From Desulfobacca acetoxidans (GTDB taxonomy: Bacteria > Desulfobacterota > Desulfobaccia > Desulfobaccales > 0-14-0-80-60-11): a stretch of DNA of 5,982 nt. Position numbers and translations under genes: made by a program. The notes beneath the pieces were generated by a model. It made no database searches. It was not told the DNA's origin and worked only from the letters and a program-made list of their open reading frames with translations. Below, one piece after another: positions 1 to 5,313 of the stretch. The stretch covers positions 1 to 5,982 of the forward strand of contig DZCR01000185.1 of the NCBI GenBank assembly GCA_022736495.1, in the 5' to 3' direction. Numbering within the stretch: position 1 is the first letter of the stretch; each line of letters starts with the position of its first letter.

Positions 1-146
1 GACTTAGCGGGGGACCAAAAGCCATCCCAACTCGGATCATATGTCCTTGCATACGGTAGTTATTTAATCAATACATTATTTATTTAAAGAATTAAGTTGA
101 AAGAACCCCTGCCCATTCATATTGGCTTTATCACATACTAACAAAC
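1..146. other. AT-rich intergenic region downstream of paaK
   Basis: This stretch follows the stop codon of the PaaK-like gene and runs to the window edge. It is clearly richer in A and T (especially about 56-106) than the GC-rich genes beside it. I see no open reading frame with a credible start and ribosome binding site, no tRNA-like fold and no strong hairpin followed by a T-run on the minus strand. The end of the operon transcript is therefore not marked by an obvious intrinsic terminator here; it may lie beyond the window or depend on Rho. A TTGCAT at 47-52 on the plus strand is followed only by a poor -10 match and is not called as a promoter. Confidence 0.5.
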
Positions 147-1451
147 TCACTGCCGCAAATCAATTACCAGCGGCGAGGTCTCGGCTTCCCGGTTCAGGGA
201 CCCCGGTTCCACCAGTTTGACGCGCGGCTGGACGCCGATGCCCTGGGCTAGCTTGTGGGCGATATCCTGGAGGAGTTCCCGCTGTTTGGTCATTTTATCG
301 AAGAACAATTCCTCCCGGACCTCGATGCGCACCTCCAGGTAGTCCAGGTGCCCTTCCCGGCCTACGACTAATTGATAGGCGGGCTCCTCCCCCTGGATGG
401 TGGCCAGGACCTGCCCCACCCGGATGGGAAAGATGTTGGTGCCCTTGACGATGACCACTTCGTCGGCCCGGCCCTCGATGCGGCTCAGGCGGGCCAGGGT
501 GCGGCCGCAGGGGCAGGGCTCGTAGAACAGGCGCACCAGATCGCCGGTGCGGAAGCGCACCAGGGGGGTGGCCTCCCGGGAGAGGGTGGTAATGACCAGT
601 TCGCCCAGTTCGCCGGGGGGGAGCAGGGCGCCGGTTACCGGGTCGATAACCTGGGGCAGGAAATGGTCCTCACTGGCGTGCATGCCGGGCAGGGGGTGTC
701 CGGCGCACTCTCCGGCCACGCCGGGGCCCATGGCCTCGGACAGGGCGTAATGGTCCAGGGCTTTGGTATAGAGGCGGGACTCGATTTCGGCCCGCATGGC
801 CTCGGTCCAGGGTTCCCCCGCCAAGAGCGCCAGCTTGAGGTGGAGGCTCTTGGGGTCCACCCCCATAGCCTCCATGGCGTCGGCCAGCACCAGGGCGTAA
901 GACGGCGTGGAGACCAGGACGGTCGTGCGGTAATCCCGCATCACCTGAACCTGGCGCTCGGTGAAGCCGGGGCCGCTGGGAATCACCGAGGCCCCCAGAA
1001 GCTCCACCCCGTAGTGAACGCCAAAGGCGCTGGTGAGGAGGCTATAGCTCAAGGTCACCTGGACCACGTCCTCCCGGTCCACCCCCGCGTTGGTGAGGAT
1101 GCGGGCCGAGAGGTTGGCCCAGTGGCGCAAATCCCGGGCGGTATAGCCCATGACGATGGGGTTGCCGGGGCTGCCGGTGGAGGAGTGGATGCGCACCACT
1201 TCCCGAAGCGGAACCGCAAACATCTCATAGGGATAAGCCCGGGCCAGATCGTGGCGAGTGGTGAACGGGAGGCGGGCCAGGTCATCCAGGGCCTGACAGT
1301 CCTCGGGCAGGAACCCCAGGTCGTCGAACTTTTTTTTGTAGAACTTGACGTTCTTGTAGACCCGGGTAAGGGTGGCCTGGAGACGCTCCAATTGCAGCTG
1401 GGCCAGATCGCCCCGGTCCATCTGCTCCGCTTCTTTATCAAAGATCGCCAT
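147..1451 (-). CDS. paaK: PaaK-like AMP-forming acyl/aryl-CoA ligase (phenylacetate-CoA ligase family)
   Basis: This 434-residue cytosolic protein belongs to the PaaK branch of the ANL adenylate-forming enzymes, which make a carboxylate-AMP and then its CoA thioester; about 430-440 residues is normal for the family. Visible landmarks are the P-loop region STGSPGNP (91-98, normally SSGTTGKP), SVIPSG (155-160), TPSY (182-185), AGEPW (211-215), YALSEAMGPG (235-244), EDHF (261-264), VRFRTGDL (298-305), the CPCGR cysteine pair (313-317), GRADE (327-331) and KGTNIFP (336-342). Oddities: the P-loop lysine is Asn97; the final A10 motif, normally like EGKAKRVIDNR, reads REAETSPLVIDLR (421-433), with no lysine; and the pocket loop usually like FTGGLG is LLTSAFG (138-144). 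Substrate identity is therefore uncertain and phenylacetate is not assured. The start ATG at 1449-1451 has a GGGGG tract about 8 bases upstream. It is the last gene of the liv operon, 83 bases after livG. Family assignment is firm; function is tentative. Confidence 0.88.
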   Translation of the reverse strand: MAIFDKEAEQMDRGDLAQLQLERLQATLTRVYKNVKFYKKKFDDLGFLPEDCQALDDLARLPFTTRHDLARAYPYEMFAVPLREVVRIHSSTGSPGNPIVMGYTARDLRHWANLSARILTNAGVDREDVVQVTLSYSLLTSAFGVHYGVELLGASVIPSGPGFTERQVQVMRDYRTTVLVSTPSYALVLADAMEAMGVDPKSLHLKLALLAGEPWTEAMRAEIESRLYTKALDHYALSEAMGPGVAGECAGHPLPGMHASEDHFLPQVIDPVTGALLPPGELGELVITTLSREATPLVRFRTGDLVRLFYEPCPCGRTLARLSRIEGRADEVVIVKGTNIFPIRVGQVLATIQGEEPAYQLVVGREGHLDYLEVRIEVREELFFDKMTKQRELLQDIAHKLAQGIGVQPRVKLVEPGSLNREAETSPLVIDLRQ

Positions 1452-1466
1452 GGGCTTCGCCCCCGT
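1452..1466 (-). promoter_or_regulatory. paaK ribosome binding site within a small hairpin
   Basis: On the minus strand a run of five G residues (about 1460-1464) lies 8 bases before the paaK ATG and is the only plausible Shine-Dalgarno sequence. Part of it belongs to a perfect GGGC-GAA-GCCC stem-loop (1452-1462) abutting the start codon. The stem could limit ribosome access and lower translation of the ligase relative to the transporter. The pairing is seen directly; the effect is inferred. Confidence 0.35.
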
Positions 1467-1494
1467 TTTTCTCTAGAGATAGAAATTGCTCAGG

Positions 1495-1518
1495 GCGGGA
1501 TGCGCTCCGCTTTCCCGC
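1495..1518 (-). other. GC-rich intercistronic hairpin between livG and paaK
   Basis: GCGGGA (1495-1500) pairs with TCCCGC (1513-1518), and inside it GCG (1502-1504) pairs with CGC (1508-1510) around a three-base loop, with a small internal bulge. The minus-strand transcript has no T-run just after the stem, so it does not look like a standard intrinsic terminator. It may be an RNA processing or stability element, or a weak attenuator between transporter and ligase. A separate 10-base palindrome, TCTCTAGAGA, lies at 1470-1479. Confidence 0.45.
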
Positions 1519-1534
1519 TACTTACCGGTGCATG

Positions 1535-2293
1535 CTACTCCTCTTCCCTCCCCAAATAAGCCTCGATGACCCGGGGGTCTCGACGAATTTCCTGGGGTAG
1601 GCCCGCGGCAATGACCTGGCCGTGGTCCAGCACGATGATGCGGTGGCAGATACCCATGACCAGGGTCATATCGTGTTCGATGACCAACAGCGTAATTCCC
1701 AGGGAGCGCAACTTCTCCATCAGGGCCATGAGGTCTTCGGTCTCCCGGGGATTGAGGCCTGCGGCGGGTTCGTCCATGAGCAGGAGTTGAGGCTCCTGGG
1801 CCAGGGCCCGGGCAATCTCCAGCCGCCGCTGATCGCCGTAAGCCAGGGACTCGGCGGGAACGTCCTCCTTGCCTCCCAGTCCTACCAAATCCAAAAGAGC
1901 CAGGGCTTGCCGGCGATTTTCGGACTGGGCCCGTCTGACCATGGGCAACGGCAGGAGGGCCGTAAGCACTCCCACCTGCTGGCGGAGATGAAAGCCCGTG
2001 AGGACGTTGTCCAGCACCGTCATGCCCCCGAAGAGCTGGATATTCTGGAAGGTGCGGGCCAGACCCAATCCGGCACGGCGGTAGGGAGGCAGGCCCACCA
2101 TATCCCGGCCGGATAACCAGACACCCCCGGCGCTGGGGGGCAAAAGGCCGCTAATCAGGTTAAAGCAGGTAGTCTTGCCAGCGCCGTTGGGGCCGATCAA
2201 ACCGACGATCTCTCCTGCGGCCACCGTAAAAGAGACGTCCTGTACGGCCTGAACGCCGCCGAAGGATTTGCTGAGACCATTGACTTCAAGCAT
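1535..2293 (-). CDS. livG: LivG-type ATPase of a branched-chain amino acid (HAAT) ABC transporter
   Basis: This 252-residue ATPase is one of the two cytoplasmic nucleotide-binding subunits that power a Liv-type importer. Walker A is GPNGAGKTT (34-42), the Q-loop is TFQN (81-84), the signature is the LivG form LAYGDQRRLEIAR (150-162), Walker B is LLMDEPAAGLN (171-181) with Glu175 as the catalytic base, and the switch histidine is His207 in IEHD. The tail DPRVIEAYLG (239-248) is the typical LivG end. All catalytic residues are intact and the length fits the family (about 250-260). The ATG at 2291-2293 has only a weak AGG 8 bases upstream. It sits downstream of livF rather than upstream, separated by a 220-base gap with repeat sequences. 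Substrate is not readable from an ATPase: hydrophobic amino acids, other amino acids or aromatic acids are possible. Confidence 0.95.
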   Translation of the reverse strand: MLEVNGLSKSFGGVQAVQDVSFTVAAGEIVGLIGPNGAGKTTCFNLISGLLPPSAGGVWLSGRDMVGLPPYRRAGLGLARTFQNIQLFGGMTVLDNVLTGFHLRQQVGVLTALLPLPMVRRAQSENRRQALALLDLVGLGGKEDVPAESLAYGDQRRLEIARALAQEPQLLLMDEPAAGLNPRETEDLMALMEKLRSLGITLLVIEHDMTLVMGICHRIIVLDHGQVIAAGLPQEIRRDPRVIEAYLGREEE

Positions 2294-2320
2294 GGTAAAG
2301 ACCTGGGGGGAAAAAATTTT

Positions 2321-2499
2321 GGGGGAAATGGGAAAAGAAAAGCGTTAATGCATGGTGTCTGACTATCGCCCTTTTCCGGATCATTTGTGGTGGTCCCTTC
2401 TGCTCTAAAAAATAGCTGCAGGTTTCGGCCGGCAGCCGCACAGGCTGGAAAGCCTGTGCCACCGGCATTTTTACCCTTTCCGCCTTTCCCCTTTTCCCC
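2321..2499. repeat. Imperfect inverted polypurine/polypyrimidine tracts flanking the livF-livG gap
   Basis: A purine tract at 2321-2337 on the plus strand and a pyrimidine tract at 2483-2499 match as reverse complements at 14 of 17 positions by my hand alignment. They flank the AQAFQPV-type palindrome, so the livF-livG intergenic RNA could fold into one long stem with that palindrome at its tip. Both tracts are low in complexity (alternating G and A runs), so part of the match may be chance. The pyrimidine tract continues to about 2514 as repeated CCCCTTTT units. Confidence 0.35.
2428..2466. repeat. REP-like dispersed palindrome (AQAFQPV-type)
   Basis: A perfect 9-base inverted repeat, GCACAGGCT (2438-2446) and AGCCTGTGC (2451-2459), closes on a GGAA loop, and an outer GCCGG (2428-2432) pairs with CCGGC (2462-2466). 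Translated on the minus strand, the element gives the peptide VAQAFQPV in one frame and TGFPAC in another. From general knowledge, these peptides recur in spurious short ORFs of many unrelated bacterial genomes because this palindrome is dispersed in intergenic DNA. It sits between livF and livG and probably forms a stable RNA hairpin in the operon transcript. Whether it is mobile or regulatory is not known. Confidence 0.7.
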
Positions 2500-2513
2500 T
2501 TTTCGCCCCTCTT

Positions 2514-3239
2514 TTATTCCCAAACTTCTTTATAGCCTTTCCCTAAATAGGCCCGCTGCACTTCCGGGTCTTCCCGTAATTCCGCGGCGGTGCCCTCCAG
2601 GATGATGCGGCCGGTCTCCAGGACATACCCCCGGTCGGCCACCTTCAGGGCCGCCCGGGCGTTTTGTTCCACCAGGAGGATGGTGGTGCCCACAGCTTTG
2701 AGTTCCGCCAGGATTTCGTAGACCTGGGTAACCATCCGGGGAGCCAGCCCCATGGAAGGCTCGTCCAGCATGAGGAGCCGGGGACGGGCCATCAGGGCCC
2801 GGCCAATGGCCAGGATTTGCTGCTCCCCGCCGCTTAGGGTGCCTGCGGCCTGGTGGGCGCGCTCTTTGAGGATAGGGAAGCGCTGGCGCATTGCTTCCAG
2901 GTCCCGGCGCACCTGGCCTTTGTCCCGGCGGTGAAAGGCCCCCAGTTCCAGGTTGGCGGTGACGGTCAAGGAAGCAAAAACGCGGCGGCCTTCCGGCACC
3001 AGGGCCAGACCCAGCGTGACGATGCGCTCGACGGGCATGCGGGTAAGATCCTGGCCAGCGAACGCTACCGTCCCTTTCCGGGGCGGCAACAACCCGGAAA
3101 TGGCCCGCAGGGTGGTGGTTTTGCCGGCGCCGTTGCCGCCGATGAGGGTGACCACTTCACCGGCGCGCACGTGGAGCGAGATGCCCTTGAGCACGGGCAC
3201 GCGGCCATAACCGGCCTGGAGGCTTTTTAGAGTTAGCAT
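2514..3239 (-). CDS. livF: LivF-type ATPase of a branched-chain amino acid (HAAT) ABC transporter
   Basis: This 241-residue ATPase is the partner of LivG; the two form the cytoplasmic motor under the LivH/LivM channel. Walker A is GGNGAGKTT (34-42). The LivF-specific VPEGRRVF (81-88) occupies the Q-loop region, the signature is LSGGEQQ (135-141) and Walker B is LLMLDEPS (155-162) with Glu160. The switch position is VEQN (190-193), with Gln instead of His, which is usual for LivF. The C-terminal DPEVQRAYLG (224-233) also fits. Length is normal (about 235-240). The ATG at 3237-3239 fits the conserved N-terminus (MLTLKSLQAGYG) but has no clear Shine-Dalgarno sequence; the start codon lies inside a GTTAGCA repeat unit, so initiation may be weak or coupled to upstream translation. 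It precedes livG here, the reverse of the common G-F order. Confidence 0.95.
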   Translation of the reverse strand: MLTLKSLQAGYGRVPVLKGISLHVRAGEVVTLIGGNGAGKTTTLRAISGLLPPRKGTVAFAGQDLTRMPVERIVTLGLALVPEGRRVFASLTVTANLELGAFHRRDKGQVRRDLEAMRQRFPILKERAHQAAGTLSGGEQQILAIGRALMARPRLLMLDEPSMGLAPRMVTQVYEILAELKAVGTTILLVEQNARAALKVADRGYVLETGRIILEGTAAELREDPEVQRAYLGKGYKEVWE

Positions 3240-3276
3240 AGGTTAGCCGTTAGCAATAAAAAAATGGGAATTAGCC
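3232..3276. repeat. GTTAGC repeat units at the livF start
   Basis: On the plus strand GTTAGCA (3232-3238), GTTAGCC (3242-3248) and GTTAGCA (3249-3255) follow each other at 10- and 7-base steps, with a further ATTAGCC at 3270-3276. The first unit contains the livF start codon in reverse complement. The units face opposite to the heptads near the livM stop, and GGTTAGC (3241-3247) is an exact reverse complement of GCTAACC (3359-3365), so the two clusters could pair across the gap. Confidence 0.5.
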
Positions 3277-3346
3277 ATGAAAAATCGCTTATCCATCGGG
3301 ATTCCGGTTATTTAATAAGCAAATCATGCGGTTCTGAACCTCCCCT

Positions 3347-3381
3347 AAACTGCTCACCGCTAACCGCTCATTGCTCATTGC
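3347..3381. repeat. Degenerate heptanucleotide tandem repeat array
   Basis: Five 7-base units run without a break on the plus strand: AAACTGC, TCACCGC, TAACCGC, TCATTGC and TCATTGC. The consensus is roughly T-M-A-Y-Y-G-C, and the last two copies are identical. The array lies just after the livM stop codon (3386-3388), wholly in intergenic DNA. Seven-base degenerate arrays of this kind are familiar from cyanobacterial and deltaproteobacterial intergenic regions. Their role is unknown; slippage or a selected structural role are both possible. Confidence 0.6.
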
Positions 3382-3385
3382 CGCC

Positions 3386-4258
3386 TCACCCTGCTTTCTT
3401 CAAAAATTTCAGGCTCAACTTGCCCCGGCCCAGGAGGCCTTCGGGACGCCAGATGAGCAGGATAACCAAGAGCGCCCCGTAGACCAGGTCCTGATAGGCG
3501 TGGACTTCCCGGAGTAACTCCGGGAGGATCGTCAGGATCACTGCGCCCAGCACCGAGCCCAGAATGGACCCCATGCCACCCAGCACCACCATGGTGAGGA
3601 TAAGGATGGAGGTGTGGAGGCCGAAGGTCTCGGGATTGATAAAGGTGATGTAGTGGGCGTACAGCGACCCGGCCAACCCCGCCAGGGCCGCGGCCAGGGT
3701 AAAAATAAAGACCTTGTAGGCCGGGGTGTTGATCCCCATAACCTGGGCGGTGATTTCATGGTCCCGGATAGCCCTGAGCGCCCGGCCGTGATAGGAATCC
3801 ACCAGACGATAGGTAAGGACAAGGACCAAGAGGACGGCGATGATCACCAGGATCAGATAGAGCCAGGGCGCCTTGAAGCTTAGCCCGAAAAAGCTGGGAG
3901 ACGGAATGCCCGGCAAGCCGTCAGGGCCGCCGGTTATATCCAGATTGAGAAAAATCAGGTCCACGATGACCCCGAAACCTAGGGTGACGATGGCCAGATA
4001 ATCCTCTTTGAGCCTGAGCGTAGGCAACCCCAGGGCCAAGCCGCACAACCCGGCCACCAGCATGGCGGCCAGGGCTGCGGCGGGAAAGGGGAAGTGCCAG
4101 TTCAGCGCCACCAAAGCCGAGGCATAGGCCCCGATGCCATAGAAGGCCGCATGGCCCAAAGAGACCTGGCCGGCATAGCCGATGATCAGGTTAATGCTGA
4201 CCGTCAAGATAATGTAGATGCCGGCGATAATGGCGAGATGCAGCACATACGCGGCCAT
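3386..4258 (-). CDS. livM: LivM-type permease of a branched-chain amino acid (HAAT) ABC transporter
   Basis: This 290-residue inner-membrane protein forms half of the translocation channel with LivH. About eight hydrophobic segments are visible (for example 5-26, 60-80, 90-106, 133-150, 183-200, 217-243 and 258-270). Family landmarks are GYAGQVSLGHAAFYGIGAY (27-45), the GGPDGLPGIP loop (110-119), the cytoplasmic coupling (EAA-like) stretch GRALRAIRDHEITAQVMGI (158-176), LGGMGSILG (226-234) and the ending WRPEGLLG (270-277). It is shorter than E. coli LivM (about 425 residues), which has an N-terminal extension; lengths near 290-330 are common elsewhere. The ATG at 4256-4258 shares one base with the livH stop (TAATG), and a good AAGGGGG ribosome binding site (4263-4269) lies 4 bases upstream inside livH. 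Translational coupling to livH is likely. Confidence 0.94.
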   Translation of the reverse strand: MAAYVLHLAIIAGIYIILTVSINLIIGYAGQVSLGHAAFYGIGAYASALVALNWHFPFPAAALAAMLVAGLCGLALGLPTLRLKEDYLAIVTLGFGVIVDLIFLNLDITGGPDGLPGIPSPSFFGLSFKAPWLYLILVIIAVLLVLVLTYRLVDSYHGRALRAIRDHEITAQVMGINTPAYKVFIFTLAAALAGLAGSLYAHYITFINPETFGLHTSILILTMVVLGGMGSILGSVLGAVILTILPELLREVHAYQDLVYGALLVILLIWRPEGLLGRGKLSLKFLKKAG

Positions 4259-5121
4259 TAGTCCCCCTTACCCCGCAGAATCCCCTGGGGCCGGATGAGC
4301 AGCACCAGAATGAGGATGGCAAAGGCAATGGCATCCTTGAACCCCGAAGAAATATAAGCCGCGCCCAGACTCTCCGCCACCCCCAGCAGCAGGCCCCCCA
4401 GGATAGCGCCCGGGATGTTGCCCACCCCACCCAGGATGGCGGCGCTGAAGGCCTTGAGGCCGGGCAGAAGTCCCATGCGGGGATAGGTGGCATTGTAGTA
4501 GATGGCCATCATGACGCCTGCGGCGCCGCTTAAGGCCGAGCCCAACAGAAAAGTCAGGGAGACCATGCGATCCACGTTGATGCCCATGAGCCGGGCCGTA
4601 TCCCGATCCAGGGCGCAGGCCACGATGGCCTTGCCGTAGGTGGTGTAACGCACGAAAATGATGAGCAGCCCCATGAGCCCCAGGGCTGCAACCAGGATGG
4701 CTATTTGTAGGGTGGATACCGGCAACCCGGCGATTGTGATGGTGCTGAAGGTAAACTGGAGGGGAAAAGGCCGGTCATTGGGACCAAACAAGAGCAGGGC
4801 CAGGCTCTGGAGAAAAATGGAAGCGCCGATAGCGCTGATAAGGGGCACCAGGGGATGGGAGCCCCGTAAAGGTCGAAACGCCACCCTCTCCAATACGACG
4901 CCCAGCAGGGCGGCGGTGCCCATTCCCAGGGCGAAGGCCAGGAAGAAATTGACTTCCCCGGTAGCCAGCAGCAGCACCGTCACAAAGGCGCCGCACATGT
5001 AGATTTCCCCCTGGGCAAAATTGATCAGGCCCAAAATGCCATAGATCATGGTGTAGCCCAAGGCGATGAGGGCATAGACGCTGCCGGTGGTCAGTCCGTT
5101 GATCAACTGTTGAAAAAACAT
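4258..5121 (-). CDS. livH: LivH-type permease of a branched-chain amino acid (HAAT) ABC transporter
   Basis: This 287-residue inner-membrane protein is the second channel subunit, pairing with LivM. Hydrophobic segments fill most of the length. Landmarks are FFQQLINGLTTGSVYALIAL (2-21), GYTMIYGILGLINFAQGEIY (22-41), the coupling stretch TYGKAIVACALDRDTARLMG (161-180), GGVGNIPGAILGG (231-243) and the end LIRPQGILRG (275-284). I chose the ATG at 5119-5121 because FFQQLINGL right after Met matches the usual LivH N-terminus. An upstream in-frame TTG at 5149-5151 would add ten residues (LPKGFLFIP) not typical of the family. Neither start has a well-spaced Shine-Dalgarno sequence; an AAGGG lies about 16 bases before the ATG. 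It appears to be the first gene of the operon, with a terminator of the preceding gene and a short leader upstream. No substrate-binding protein gene (livJ/livK) is next to it in the window. Confidence 0.93.
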   Translation of the reverse strand: MFFQQLINGLTTGSVYALIALGYTMIYGILGLINFAQGEIYMCGAFVTVLLLATGEVNFFLAFALGMGTAALLGVVLERVAFRPLRGSHPLVPLISAIGASIFLQSLALLLFGPNDRPFPLQFTFSTITIAGLPVSTLQIAILVAALGLMGLLIIFVRYTTYGKAIVACALDRDTARLMGINVDRMVSLTFLLGSALSGAAGVMMAIYYNATYPRMGLLPGLKAFSAAILGGVGNIPGAILGGLLLGVAESLGAAYISSGFKDAIAFAILILVLLIRPQGILRGKGD

Positions 5122-5261
5122 CGGTATGAAGAGGAAACCCTTCGGAAGCAATCTTATAGTGTAAGTGCCCTCGGGCAGTCCGCCTCACCATATCATCTTT
5201 AGGCCGGGCACGAAAGGTTCTTGTGCATTGTGGGGGGTAGGGAATGGTAACAGAGCCGATA
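5122..5261 (-). promoter_or_regulatory. Probable leader/promoter region of the liv-paaK operon
   Basis: About 140 bases separate the terminator of the outer-membrane protein gene from livH, so the operon promoter should lie here. On the minus strand a TATAAG (5153-5158) could be a -10 box, placing a transcript start about 25 bases before the livH ATG and arguing against the TTG start. No good -35 box is found 16-18 bases upstream (GGACTG is the best), so an activator or a non-housekeeping sigma factor would be needed. Just upstream is a short palindrome, TGCCC-TC-GGGCA (5166-5177), in the spacer region where an operator could sit. I did not find a sigma-54 motif with correct spacing. Confidence 0.3.
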
Positions 5262-5287
5262 TAATAAAAGGCGGCCCGCAGGCCGCC
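5262..5287 (-). terminator. Rho-independent terminator of the outer-membrane protein gene
   Basis: On the minus strand a perfect 7-base stem, GGCGGCC and GGCCGCC (5281-5287 with 5270-5276), closes on a TGCG loop and is followed at once by TTTTATTA (5269-5262). It lies 26 bases after the TAA of the outer-membrane protein gene. Stem strength and the U-rich tail make this a convincing terminator that isolates the liv operon from that gene. Confidence 0.9.
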
Positions 5288-5313
5288 TCTCTTAAATTCC
5301 AAGGTTAGTAGGA

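Noticed and set aside
47..75. TTGCAT followed by an AT-rich stretch, resembling a plus-strand promoter
   Set aside because: The -10 match is poor at 16-18 base spacing and no plus-strand gene follows in the window.
372..1559. Long plus-strand open frame (395 codons) opposite paaK
   Set aside because: It is antisense to a gene with clear ANL-family motifs, is dominated by Gly, Gln, His and Ala as expected from high-GC shadow frames, and shows no recognisable domain.
1808..1846. Non-canonical ABC signature LAYGDQ in LivG
   Set aside because: LivG subunits typically carry LAYGxQ-type signatures instead of LSGGQ; this is usual.
2197..2523. Short minus-strand frames in the livF-livG gap, with peptides containing AQAFQPV or TGFPAC
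   Set aside because: They are translations of the dispersed palindrome and purine-rich tracts; they overlap the livG start and have no family support.
2661..2672. Missing switch histidine in LivF (VEQN)
   Set aside because: Gln at this position is a normal feature of LivF proteins, so it is not evidence of inactivation.
4775..5302. Minus-strand 175-codon frame overlapping livH and its leader
   Set aside because: It is out of frame with the clearly conserved LivH sequence and runs through the terminator of the neighbouring gene.
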